Assembly (NCBI GenBank): GCA_019636345.1
Contig: JAHBXQ010000005.1
Coordinates: forward strand, 62,001 to 126,000
DNA from: Pirellulales bacterium
GTDB taxonomy: Bacteria > Planctomycetota > Planctomycetia > Pirellulales > Lacipirellulaceae
DNA length: 64,000 nt
Direction: 5' to 3'
Shown in pieces: positions 36,228 through 43,347 of this stretch; the first letter of the stretch is position 1; each line of letters starts with the position of its first letter. The notes under the pieces are model-generated. The model had not been told where the DNA came from and did not search any database. It saw nothing but the letters and a program-made list of their open reading frames with translations. Made by a program: the position numbers and the translations under genes.

Positions 36228-37376
36228 TCAGTTGGCCCGGCCGGGCGACAAGCCCTGGGGGCCCTTTTCCTTATCGGCAGGTTTAGGGGGCGCCACGGCC
36301 AATCGCGGGCGAAACTCGAGCGTTTCCTCCCCGCGGCGGACCTCCAGCAGCACGCGCCGTCCCGGCATCTTCGCTTCGACGGCCGCGATCAGCGCCTCGA
36401 AGGCGTCGATCGTCCGCCCGTCGATCTTGGTCACCACGTCCCCCGGCTTCAGGCCCGCGCGTTCCGCCGGCAGTCCGGGAAAGACCTGCGTGATCAGGCA
36501 CGTCCCCTCCTCGGTCCGCCCCGCGACCCCCAGCATCGGCCGATCGCGGATCCCGTCGCCGTTGCGGTCGAACGGCCCGCCCCAGGACTCTCCCTTGTGC
36601 ATCCGCTCCCAGCCGCGGCGGTAGGCGCCGATCGACACGTGAAAATTCTGGTTGATCATCGGTCCGATGCTGCTGTGAATGCCGACGACTTCTCCCGCGA
36701 GGTTCACCAGCGGCCCGCCGGAATCGCCCCCGACGATCTCGCAGTCGCTGCAGACGACGTCGTGCCCGGTGAACAGCACCCGCCCCAGTCGCACGGGCGG
36801 ATCGCGCAGGGCGACGACTCCCCCCGGCTGCCCCGTGGCCACGACCCACGTCCCGGCGGCCAATTCGTCCCCCTCGGCCAGCGGGCAGTAGACAAGATCC
36901 GCGGGGGGGTCCAACAACTCGACCATCCCCGCGTCGCAGTCGTGATCCGCCCCCAAGGTGTAGCCGGGCAATCGACGACCATCGGGAAAAATGACGGTCG
37001 CCCGCTGGCCCGCCTCGCCGACGACGTGCCCGGCGGTGAGGATCAACCCCTCGCGATTGACGACGACCCCGCTCCCCATGCCGTTGCCGATCCGCAGACC
37101 GACCGTCGCCGGCAGGACCCGCTCGACGACCCGGGCGACCTGACGTTCGATTTGCCGCAAATCATCGACTGTTGCAGGGGACCGCTCGGCGAGCACTTTG
37201 GCCACCCCCGCAGGCAGATCGACCTTCTGGGCCCAGGCCGTCCCGGGGGAGAAAACCTGCGCGGCCCCGACGGCAATCCCGGCAATCAGCGACCCGAAAC
37301 CAGCGGTGCGACGGAACAAGGGCAAGGCTCCGGCAAGCAAACGGCGACCGCCGCGGGCGGCCCGCGACCCCTGCAT
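36228..37376 (-). CDS. HtrA-like trypsin/PDZ serine protease
   Basis: 382 aa from ATG 37376. A long N-terminal export signal (FGSLIAGIAVGAAQVFSPGTAWAQ, written here only as its position, about 27-50) precedes a trypsin-like domain with intact triad: LILTAGHVVG (His117), DHDCDAGMVEL (Asp148) and VGGDSGGPLVNL (Ser219). An insert with an EF-hand-like loop (FDRNGDGIRDRP, about residue 255-266) leads into one C-terminal PDZ domain (FPGLPAERAGLKPGDVVTKI). It is predicted to act in the periplasm or paryphoplasm in protein quality control. The gene 99 bp downstream encodes a related protein with a defective triad, suggesting paired function. Confidence 0.87.
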   Translation of the reverse strand: MQGSRAARGGRRLLAGALPLFRRTAGFGSLIAGIAVGAAQVFSPGTAWAQKVDLPAGVAKVLAERSPATVDDLRQIERQVARVVERVLPATVGLRIGNGMGSGVVVNREGLILTAGHVVGEAGQRATVIFPDGRRLPGYTLGADHDCDAGMVELLDPPADLVYCPLAEGDELAAGTWVVATGQPGGVVALRDPPVRLGRVLFTGHDVVCSDCEIVGGDSGGPLVNLAGEVVGIHSSIGPMINQNFHVSIGAYRRGWERMHKGESWGGPFDRNGDGIRDRPMLGVAGRTEEGTCLITQVFPGLPAERAGLKPGDVVTKIDGRTIDAFEALIAAVEAKMPGRRVLLEVRRGEETLEFRPRLAVAPPKPADKEKGPQGLSPGRAN

Positions 37377-37470
37377 TCTCGCAACCCTTGCCCGTTACGG
37401 CAATGTTTTGTCCCCTGCTCCGCCCCCTGATCATGTGAAACCTCATCCCGCCCCTCGACCGATGTCACCT

Positions 37471-37495
37471 GTACAAACGCACTTGCGTCATGTAC
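37471..37495. promoter_or_regulatory. palindromic candidate LexA operator
   Basis: A 25-bp imperfect palindrome: GTAC, then ACGCA (37477-37481), CT, TGCGT (37484-37488), then GTAC at 37492-37495. It overlaps the -35 position expected for the TATATT hexamer at 37501-37506 and lies about 170 bp before lexA. LexA usually represses its own gene by such a site, but this motif is not one I recognise as established for planctomycetes. Confidence 0.5.
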
Positions 37496-37500
37496 GCCCG

Positions 37501-37506
37501 TATATT
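37501..37506 (+). promoter_or_regulatory. candidate -10 element of the lexA promoter
   Basis: TATATT (5 of 6 to consensus), immediately behind the palindrome at 37471-37495, giving a 5' leader of about 155 nt. With a 17-bp spacer the -35 hexamer falls inside the palindrome. Confidence 0.4.
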
Positions 37507-37668
37507 AAGTTAGTGGCAGCGGGCGCGCGGTCGGACCGCCGCCGCAACAACCGTCGTCACGCGAACTTCGCCACGGAATCCGGAGCCAAGCCGCGACTGG
37601 CGACCTCCGGGACTCGAGCGAATCGCCCGCTCTGACCGGCGGATTTCGCGTTTTACCAGGGGGCACGC

Positions 37669-38268
37669 ATGGCCATCGACCAACTCACCAAGCGGCAACG
37701 CGAGGTCTACGAATTCATCCGCGAGAAGATCCGCGGCCGCGGCTACGGCCCCACCGTCCGCGAGATCGGCGAGCACTTCGAGATCAACTCCCCCAACGGG
37801 GTCATGTGCCACCTCAAGGCCCTGGAAAAAAAAGGGATCATCACCCGCGAGCCGAACATGTCGCGGGCAATCCAGCTCTCCGACGTCGCCCGCGGGCACG
37901 GCATTCCGCTGGTCGGCCAAGTGGCGGCCGGCAACCTGACCGAGGCGATCGAGGAGGCCGAGACGCTCGACTTCGAGGAGCTGTTCCCCACCAAAAAGGG
38001 CTGCTTCGCATTGCGCGTGAAGGGGGACTCGATGATCGAAGCCGCGATCACCGAGGGAGACATCGTGATCGTCCGCCGCACCAAGACGGCCCACAAGGGC
38101 GACATCGTCGTCGCCTTGACCGACGAGGGGGAGGCGACCCTCAAGTACTGGTTCCCCGAGGCGAACCGAGTGCGTCTGCAACCGGCCAACAGCTCGATGA
38201 AACCGATCTACGTCCGCAACGTCGAAGTGCTGGGGGTGGTGACGGGGGTGGTGCGGAAGGTGGGGTGA
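37669..38268 (+). CDS. lexA: LexA, SOS-response repressor
   Basis: 199 aa from ATG 37669. N-terminal winged helix: TKRQREVYEFIREKIRGRGY, GPTVREIGEHFEINSPNGVM. The C-terminal S24-type latent peptidase has the self-cleavage site Ala87-Gly88 (VGQVAAGNL), catalytic Ser121 in VKGDSMIEA and Lys159 in EATLKYWF. Length and domain order match LexA. It represses DNA-damage genes until RecA-stimulated autocleavage. A palindrome over the predicted promoter at 37471-37495 is a candidate autoregulatory operator. Monocistronic by context; hicBA follows after about 100 bp with its own -10-like hexamer. Confidence 0.96.
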   Translation: MAIDQLTKRQREVYEFIREKIRGRGYGPTVREIGEHFEINSPNGVMCHLKALEKKGIITREPNMSRAIQLSDVARGHGIPLVGQVAAGNLTEAIEEAETLDFEELFPTKKGCFALRVKGDSMIEAAITEGDIVIVRRTKTAHKGDIVVALTDEGEATLKYWFPEANRVRLQPANSSMKPIYVRNVEVLGVVTGVVRKVG

Positions 38269-38313
38269 GGCAGTCGCGTAAGATGAGAAGGCGCCCGGGG
38301 CGACGCCAAACGG

Positions 38314-38319
38314 TACAAT
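38314..38319 (+). promoter_or_regulatory. candidate -10 of the hicBA promoter
   Basis: TACAAT (5 of 6 to consensus), 46 bp before the hicB ATG; no good -35 at 17 bp. TA operons are usually autorepressed by the antitoxin. Confidence 0.3.
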
Positions 38320-38365
38320 AGCTCGGGGCGATGCTCGTTCTCGCTGAACTTTTGCGGAATCGGCA

Positions 38366-38581
38366 ATGCATAACGAATTCACGGCCATCGTAGAACGGGA
38401 CGGCGAGTGGTTCGTCGCCTATTGCCCCGAAGTCCCCGGTGCGAACGGTCAGGGCGTCACCCGAGAAGAGTCGCTTGAAAGTCTCCGCGACGCGATCTCC
38501 CTGATCCTGGATGATCGTCGCGAGGACGCCCTCCGAGGCGTGCCCGCTGACGCCGACCGGACCGTGGTCACGCTCGAATGA
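38366..38581 (+). CDS. hicB: HicB-like antitoxin
   Basis: 71 aa. EFTAIVERDGEWFVAYCPEV followed by PGANGQGVTREESLESLRDA is the partial RNase H fold of HicB antitoxins (the pattern xxEEAxxNLxEAI). The C-terminus (ILDDRREDALRGVPADADRT) lacks an obvious separate DNA-binding domain, as in the shortest HicB forms. Its stop overlaps the HicA start by 4 bp (ATGA). The antitoxin gene comes first, the reverse of the classic hicAB order. Confidence 0.88.
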   Translation: MHNEFTAIVERDGEWFVAYCPEVPGANGQGVTREESLESLRDAISLILDDRREDALRGVPADADRTVVTLE

Positions 38582-38766
38582 AACGGGCGGCGCTCTTACG
38601 ACACTTGCGGCGACACGGCTGCATTCTTAAGCGAGAGGGTCGTTCCCACTCCTTGTGGATGAACCCAATGAACGGCGCAATGGAAGCCGTCCCCCGCCAT
38701 GTCGAGATTGCCGATATCCTTGCCCGCAAGATTTGCAGGGGTCTTGGAGTGCCCGATCCAAAGTGA
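38578..38766 (+). CDS. hicA: HicA-like mRNA interferase toxin
   Basis: 62 aa, a dsRBD-like fold. LRRHGCILKREGRSHSLWMN contains the conserved catalytic His (His24 in GRSHSLW), and VPRHVEIADILARKICRGLG is the usual second half (VPRHxExxxGTLxxILKxLG-like). HicA cleaves mRNA without ribosomes. Directly overlaps hicB, giving a complete type II pair of normal size. It appears intact. Confidence 0.88.
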   Translation: MKRAALLRHLRRHGCILKREGRSHSLWMNPMNGAMEAVPRHVEIADILARKICRGLGVPDPK

Positions 38767-38786
38767 GTGATTGCCTCACCGGCGCC

Positions 38787-39467
38787 TCAGGTCGCGGGCG
38801 GCCTCGATCTCTCGTCCATCGCTCGGACCTCCTTCAGGGACCATGATTCCGGCCCCTGCTGATGCCACAGCGAGTCTGCCGTCGTGGCGCCGCGGAGCGC
38901 GCGGGCGATGTCGGCCGTTCGCCGGAGCGCTTCGTCGAGCGCCGCGGCCCACGGCCCGTGCTTGGCCCGCTGCCACGCGGCCTGGGCGAGCGGGATCGCC
39001 GGGTCGTCCCCCGCGGCGAGCGGGTCGGCGGGGAGCCGGTCGTAAAACAAGCGAAACATCGTCGTCGACGCAAAGAAGGCCCGCATGCCGACCTGGTCGG
39101 CCAGCGCCGCTTGCAGTCGCAGGCAGGCGTGCTCGTGAACTTTCTTCTCCGGCTCGTTGAGAAGTCCCCAATCGAGCTTCTCCAGACTCTCGGGCCCCTC
39201 GCACAGGGCGTGACAGATCTCGTGCAAGATCATCTGGGCGAGGGAGTCGTCGGGGTCGAGGGTCTCGGGCGTGCCGATGGTCAGCACCCCGGCCCCGTCC
39301 CACGAAGCGTTCACCTCGGCGCTCCGCTCGACGCGCATCCCCATCTGCGCCGCCGCCCGAATCCAAACGAGCGACAGGGGATCTTCGTAGGTCTGTTCGA
39401 TGTTTCGCACGGGAATCGGTGCAACAGAAACGGGCTCGAGTGCCGCGACGATCAAACGCCTCGTCAC
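38787..39467 (-). CDS. conserved hypothetical protein with zincin-like HExxH motif
   Basis: 226 aa using GTG at 39467, which overlaps the ispH stop (GTGA); the frame is open further upstream, but that part lies inside ispH. The central segment LAQMILHEICHALCEGPESL has HExxH (His82, Glu83, His86), the zinc-binding motif of zincin metalloproteases; a glutamate further on (EKKVHEHACLRLQ) could be the third ligand. No signal peptide or membrane helix. The C-terminal helix-rich region is not recognised. Coupling to ispH is positional only. Probably a cytoplasmic metallopeptidase-like protein; unproven. Confidence 0.72.
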   Translation of the reverse strand: MTRRLIVAALEPVSVAPIPVRNIEQTYEDPLSLVWIRAAAQMGMRVERSAEVNASWDGAGVLTIGTPETLDPDDSLAQMILHEICHALCEGPESLEKLDWGLLNEPEKKVHEHACLRLQAALADQVGMRAFFASTTMFRLFYDRLPADPLAAGDDPAIPLAQAAWQRAKHGPWAAALDEALRRTADIARALRGATTADSLWHQQGPESWSLKEVRAMDERSRPPAT

Positions 39468-40399
39468 GCCGAGGCTCCGGCTCGCAGTTCCTTCGGCAGC
39501 GGAAAGGAAACGGTCTCCTCGCGCAGCGAGCGAACCTCGACTGTGGCGGCGAACTTGTCGCGCAAGTAATCGAGCGTCGCCTCGACGACGACCTCCGGAG
39601 CGCTCGCCCCCGCGGTCACCAGCACCGTATCGACCCCTGCGAACCAAGCCGGGTCGAGATCCTGAGGCCCGTCGATCAACCGGGCCGGGGTTCCCCGTTC
39701 CGCGGAGAGCTCGGCGAGCCGCTGGCTGTTCGAACTGTTCTGGCTCCCCAGAACCAGCGTCAGTTGGGCTTCGTCCGCCAGTTTGGCGACCGCCTCCTGC
39801 CGATTCTGAGTCGCGTAGCAGATGTCGTCCTTCGGGGGCGCCGCAATCCGCGGAAACCGCTCGCGCAGCCGGCGGATAATCCGGTTCGCGTCGTCGACGC
39901 TGAGCGTGGTCTGGGTGAGATAGGCCAGCTTCGCCTCGTCGGCGACGCACAGGCGGTCGACGTCCTCGGGGGTCTCGACCAGGATGATCGCCTCGGGCGC
40001 CTCGCCCATGGTGCCGATGACCTCGTCGTGCCCCTCGTGGCCGATCAGGAAGATCGTGTACCCGGCTTCAGCGTACCGGATCGCCTCGAGGTGGACTTTG
40101 GTGACCAGGGGGCAAGTCGCGTCGATCGCTCGCAGCCGCCGCTCGCGGGCCGCGCGGCGGATTTCCGGCGAGACGCCGTGGGCGGAGAACAGCAGCGTCG
40201 CCCCCGCGGGAACCTCGTCGAGATGATCGACGAACACGACCCCTAAATCGCGAAACCGATTGACCACGTACTTGTTGTGGACGATTTCGTGGTAGACGTA
40301 GATCGGCGTCGGCAGCGACTGCAGGGCCAATTCCAGCGCCTCGATCGCCATGTTGACGCCGGCGCAGAATCCACGGGGACTGGCGAGCAGGACGTTCAT
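39464..40399 (-). CDS. ispH: 4-hydroxy-3-methylbut-2-enyl diphosphate reductase
   Basis: 311 aa from ATG 40399. Last enzyme of the methylerythritol phosphate isoprenoid pathway, converting HMBPP to IPP and DMAPP with a [4Fe-4S] cluster. The three cluster cysteines are Cys12 (ASPRGFCAGV), Cys96 (AIDATCPLVTKVH) and Cys194 (DDICYATQNRQEAV). Substrate-binding motifs YHEIVHNKYVV, FSAHGVSPE, TQTTLS, GSQNSSNSQRL and TAGASAPE are all present, and the length is normal. Cytoplasmic. A small HExxH gene overlaps its stop. Confidence 0.96.
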   Translation of the reverse strand: MNVLLASPRGFCAGVNMAIEALELALQSLPTPIYVYHEIVHNKYVVNRFRDLGVVFVDHLDEVPAGATLLFSAHGVSPEIRRAARERRLRAIDATCPLVTKVHLEAIRYAEAGYTIFLIGHEGHDEVIGTMGEAPEAIILVETPEDVDRLCVADEAKLAYLTQTTLSVDDANRIIRRLRERFPRIAAPPKDDICYATQNRQEAVAKLADEAQLTLVLGSQNSSNSQRLAELSAERGTPARLIDGPQDLDPAWFAGVDTVLVTAGASAPEVVVEATLDYLRDKFAATVEVRSLREETVSFPLPKELRAGASA

Positions 40400-40781
40400 G
40401 GGCGAGGGAGACAGGCGCGGGGGGAGGACGCATCCAGCGATCCTGCGATGATAACCGCGACTCCCTGGGCGCGACCACCCATGTCGTTCGCCCAAGCGAC
40501 ACGCCGCCCCTGGAGAAATGGCGCCGAAACTCGAGGCGAAGCTCGCGGCGTGAGAAGTGCGAATCCTAAGACTCCGCCAGCCTCGGGCCGAAGGGGCAAG
40601 CTGGCCTGGGAATCTGCCCGGCTCGCCCTGCCTGGGAGAGCCGCCCTGAAAACGGGAACGGGCGTCGGGGAAGGAGGCCGCCGACTCTTCGAGAGTTGGC
40701 GAGTCTCGGTCCCCGACGCCCTGGGAGCAATGCTTGATGTGCTGACTGACGCGGACGTGGTCCGCTGGATCCTCCCTCGCT
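40400..40781. other. non-coding region upstream of ispH
   Basis: 382 bp without a credible gene. A short perfect inverted repeat GCGGAC-GTG-GTCCGC lies at 40751-40765. No clear promoter was identified for ispH. Confidence 0.4.
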
Positions 40782-40982
40782 CTATCGCGGTTTGCGCGGG
40801 GTCATGCGGCCCGGCTGCGGGTCGCGGGTGACGGCGTGCCGCCGGGGGCGAACGTACCGGGCTTCGAACTCGCGGAGCTGCGTGTTCAATTCGCTATTGA
40901 ACTTCAGCCATGCTCCGAACTCAAGCGCCACGGGGGGCAAGCCGTCGAACGGCTCGGTGCGCGGGGGAACGGGGGTCGACAT
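40782..40982 (-). CDS. small hypothetical protein
   Basis: 66 aa from ATG 40982. The start is well supported by GAGGAGG 6 nt upstream, the strongest ribosome site in this part of the window. The product is basic at the C-terminus (RYVRPRRHAVTRDPQPGRM) with an amphipathic middle (WLKFNSELNTQLREFEARYV). No membrane helix, signal or known domain. Longer upstream reading in the same frame is not credible. Function unknown. Confidence 0.6.
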   Translation of the reverse strand: MSTPVPPRTEPFDGLPPVALEFGAWLKFNSELNTQLREFEARYVRPRRHAVTRDPQPGRMTPRKPR

Positions 40983-41205
40983 GGGGAGCCTCCTCTGTGA
41001 TCCGACGCCCCATACCCCGGACTTGCTTTCCCGCAAGAGTCGCCCGCGGCACGCGACGTTGCCATCTGTACGGATGACACCACCGATCGGTTCGCGGTTC
41101 AAGGGCTCCGCGCTAATTACGCAGGGGGTCGCGGAAACCCACCAAGCCGCGGACTTCGACGGGAAATGCCGATCTGCAAGACGAACCGGGCTCCGCGGGG
41201 CGGGT

Positions 41206-41494
41206 TCACTCGCCGGCGGCAAGGCGACGCTGGGCGGCCGCGTTCCGTTCGGCCAAGGCCGTCATCTCGGCCCGGCTGAGGCGATCGCTGCGGTTGCGAT
41301 CGCTGCGGCGGAGCAACTGGGGGAACCGCTCGGCCAGCCGCTCGGGCAGCTTGCCGGCGACCCAATGTCCGCCGCCGGGCCAAGAGGACCTGCCCGGAGA
41401 GTCCCAGATCGCCGCGGGTCTCGATCTGTCGTCGCTCGACGGGGGAAAGTTTGGCGACCTCCGCGGCGACGTTATCGATGCTGGCGCCGGAGGC
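41206..41494 (-). pseudogene. possible frameshifted EF-hand-type protein remnant
   Basis: On the minus strand one frame reads ASIDNVAAEVAKLSPVERRQ and IETRGDLGLSGQVLLARR just after an in-frame stop, then the adjacent frame continues plausibly as WVAGKLPERLAERFPQLLRR and SDRNRSDRLSRAEMTALAER to a stop at 41206. The second part resembles an EF-hand (DxNxDxxLSxxE) with two ligand positions changed. The join would need one frameshift near 41385 and there is no start codon. The low-confidence reading is a decayed EF-hand protein gene; both halves could also be chance. Confidence 0.3.
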
Positions 41495-41635
41495 TCAAAC
41501 GCCCAAACCAACCAACAAGCTCTTCCGTCATCCTCGTTCCGCCATTCCCCCTCGCCTCTCCCTCTTCCGCCTTGCCGCCGGACAGCGCCGGCCAGTACAC
41601 TCCGCCCCCTCAAATCGCCCCGCGCCGTTTGCGAC

Positions 41636-41642
41636 AAGGAGG
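41636..41642 (+). promoter_or_regulatory. Shine-Dalgarno site deciding the kinase start
   Basis: AAGGAGG followed by 6 nt (TCGCTG) and GTG at 41649. This marks GTG 41649 as the start rather than an ATG 198 bp upstream in the same frame. Confidence 0.8.
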
Positions 41643-41648
41643 TCGCTG

Positions 41649-43328
41649 GTGCTCCGCCACTGGCCCATACGCACGAAGCTGCAGGTCGGGCTCGGCCTGC
41701 TGCTGGTCGCCGTGCTCGCGCTGTTCGGCAGTGCGCTGTTCGGACTGCACGCTTATCGCGGGCTGTTGCACTCCGTCGCGGCGCGCAGCGCCGAGTTGCC
41801 GCTGGCGAGCGACGTCCGGCAGAACGTCAGCAACCTGCGCGTCACGCTCAGCCGCGCCGGCGAACGGCTCTATCTGCCGACGACATTCGCCTCGTCGTCG
41901 CAGTCGACGTCGAAGTCGGCGTACGACTCGAACAACGACGGCGTCATCGACGCCTACGATTATGCCCCGCTGGACATGCAGGAGCTGCGGTACGCGTACG
42001 TCGCCCAGCTCAACTTGCTGGCCGAATCGCTGGCCAAGTATCGCGATCAGTGGGAGGAGAACAAGCACGAGGCGGACCAAGGCCTGGGCGACGACCTGGG
42101 CGAAGGCAAGACGCTGGCGGCCATCGAGAAGCGAATCGCCGCCCTCCGCGACGAGGACGCCCACGGGCAGGAATGGCTGCTCGACCACGTCCAACTGGGG
42201 CGGATTCGCGGCGAGGTCGACAAGCTGGCCGCGGATGTGGCCGCGCTCCCCAGCCATCTCCACAATCGCTTCCGGGCCCTCGCCGGCGACATGCGCGCCC
42301 GGTACCGCACGGCCATCGTCGTCTCCTGGTTCACGGCCGTCGTGTCGTTGGTCGTCCTGTCGGGCGCCGGGCGGGTGTTTTACAAGTGGTTCGCCCATCC
42401 GCTCGAAACGCTCGTCGACGGTTCGCGCAAGGTCGCGGCGGGCGACTTCCACCACCGCATCCGGCTGGCCACCCGCGACGAAATGGGAGAACTGGCCGAC
42501 GCAATGAACGCCATGACCCAAAGGTTCTGCGAAATCAACGACAGCCTCAACGAGCAGGTCCGCGAACAGGCAAGCCAGATGGTCCGCAGCGCCCAATTGG
42601 CCAGCGTCGGCTTCCTGGCCGCGGGAGTGTCGCACGAAATCAACAATCCGCTGGCGTCGATCGCCCTGTGCAGCGAGTCGCTGGAAAGCCGGCTGCAGGA
42701 ACTGCTGGCCTCCGCCGGGCCCGACCGGGCCGCCGACGTCGACGTCGCCCGCAACTACCTGCAGATGATCCAACGCGAGGCGTTCCGCTGCAAACAGATC
42801 ACCGAGAAGCTGCTCGACTTCGCCCGCCGAGGCGATTCGCAGCGGGCGAACGTCGAGCTCCGCGAGCTGACCGCGGGGGTCATCGAAATGGTGGACCACC
42901 TGGGCCGCTATCGAGACCGACGCGTCGAATTGCTCGCCGGGCCCCCCGTCGTGGCGGCGGTCAACGCCCAGGAAATCAAGCAAGTCATTCTCAACCTCGT
43001 CACCAACGCCCTGGAAAGCATGGACGCCGACGGCACGGCCCGAATCGAAATCGGCAGCAACGCCCGCCAGGCGACCATCGCGGTGTCGGACACGGGCTGC
43101 GGACTCTCCGACGAAGTGCGCCAGCATCTGTTCGAGCCGTTCTTCACGCGCCGCAAGAACGGACAGGGGACCGGGTTGGGGTTGTCCATCACCCATCGCA
43201 TCGTGGAAGACCACGGCGGCCGGATCACGGCGGAGAGCGAGGGCCCCGGTCGCGGGTCGCGGTTCACCGTCACGTTGCCGCTGGCCGCCGCCTACAAGGA
43301 GTCGCATCATCGCCGCCAAGCCGCTTAA
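41649..43328 (+). CDS. NtrB-like membrane sensor histidine kinase
   Basis: 559 aa from GTG 41649. Transmembrane helix 1 (LQVGLGLLLVAVLALFGSAL, residues 11-30), an extracytoplasmic helical sensor domain to about 220, helix 2 (IVVSWFTAVVSLVVLSGAGR), HAMP (HPLETLVDGSRKVAAGDFHH), then HisKA with GFLAAGVSHEINNPLASIAL (phosphorylatable His329) and the ATPase domain: N box QVILNLVTNALESM, G1 DTGCGLSD, G2 GTGLGLSI. The sensor domain holds a perfect EF-hand-type loop DSNNDGVIDAYD (residues 93-104). The response regulator follows with overlap. It would autophosphorylate and drive a sigma-54 activator; the signal is unknown. Confidence 0.93.
   Translation: MLRHWPIRTKLQVGLGLLLVAVLALFGSALFGLHAYRGLLHSVAARSAELPLASDVRQNVSNLRVTLSRAGERLYLPTTFASSSQSTSKSAYDSNNDGVIDAYDYAPLDMQELRYAYVAQLNLLAESLAKYRDQWEENKHEADQGLGDDLGEGKTLAAIEKRIAALRDEDAHGQEWLLDHVQLGRIRGEVDKLAADVAALPSHLHNRFRALAGDMRARYRTAIVVSWFTAVVSLVVLSGAGRVFYKWFAHPLETLVDGSRKVAAGDFHHRIRLATRDEMGELADAMNAMTQRFCEINDSLNEQVREQASQMVRSAQLASVGFLAAGVSHEINNPLASIALCSESLESRLQELLASAGPDRAADVDVARNYLQMIQREAFRCKQITEKLLDFARRGDSQRANVELRELTAGVIEMVDHLGRYRDRRVELLAGPPVVAAVNAQEIKQVILNLVTNALESMDADGTARIEIGSNARQATIAVSDTGCGLSDEVRQHLFEPFFTRRKNGQGTGLGLSITHRIVEDHGGRITAESEGPGRGSRFTVTLPLAAAYKESHHRRQAA
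43296..43301 (+). promoter_or_regulatory. Shine-Dalgarno site before a possible ATC start
   Basis: AAGGAG inside the end of the kinase gene. In-frame ATC codons for the regulator follow at 43306 and 43309 (4 and 7 nt away); no ATG, GTG or TTG is correctly spaced. Confidence 0.5.
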
Positions 43329-43347
43329 CAGCCCCGGGCTGTCGCTG

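Larger units (their letters stand above)
40983..41648. other. gene-poor stretch with a possible decayed gene
   Basis: 666 bp between the 66-aa gene and the sensor kinase. No intact gene; a frameshifted EF-hand-like remnant is described at 41206-41494, and the kinase ribosome site lies at 41636-41642. Confidence 0.4.

Noticed and set aside
40751-40765. Short inverted repeat GCGGAC-GTG-GTCCGC
   Set aside because: Six-base arms in GC-rich DNA are expected by chance; no T-tract, no position relative to a gene that suggests function.
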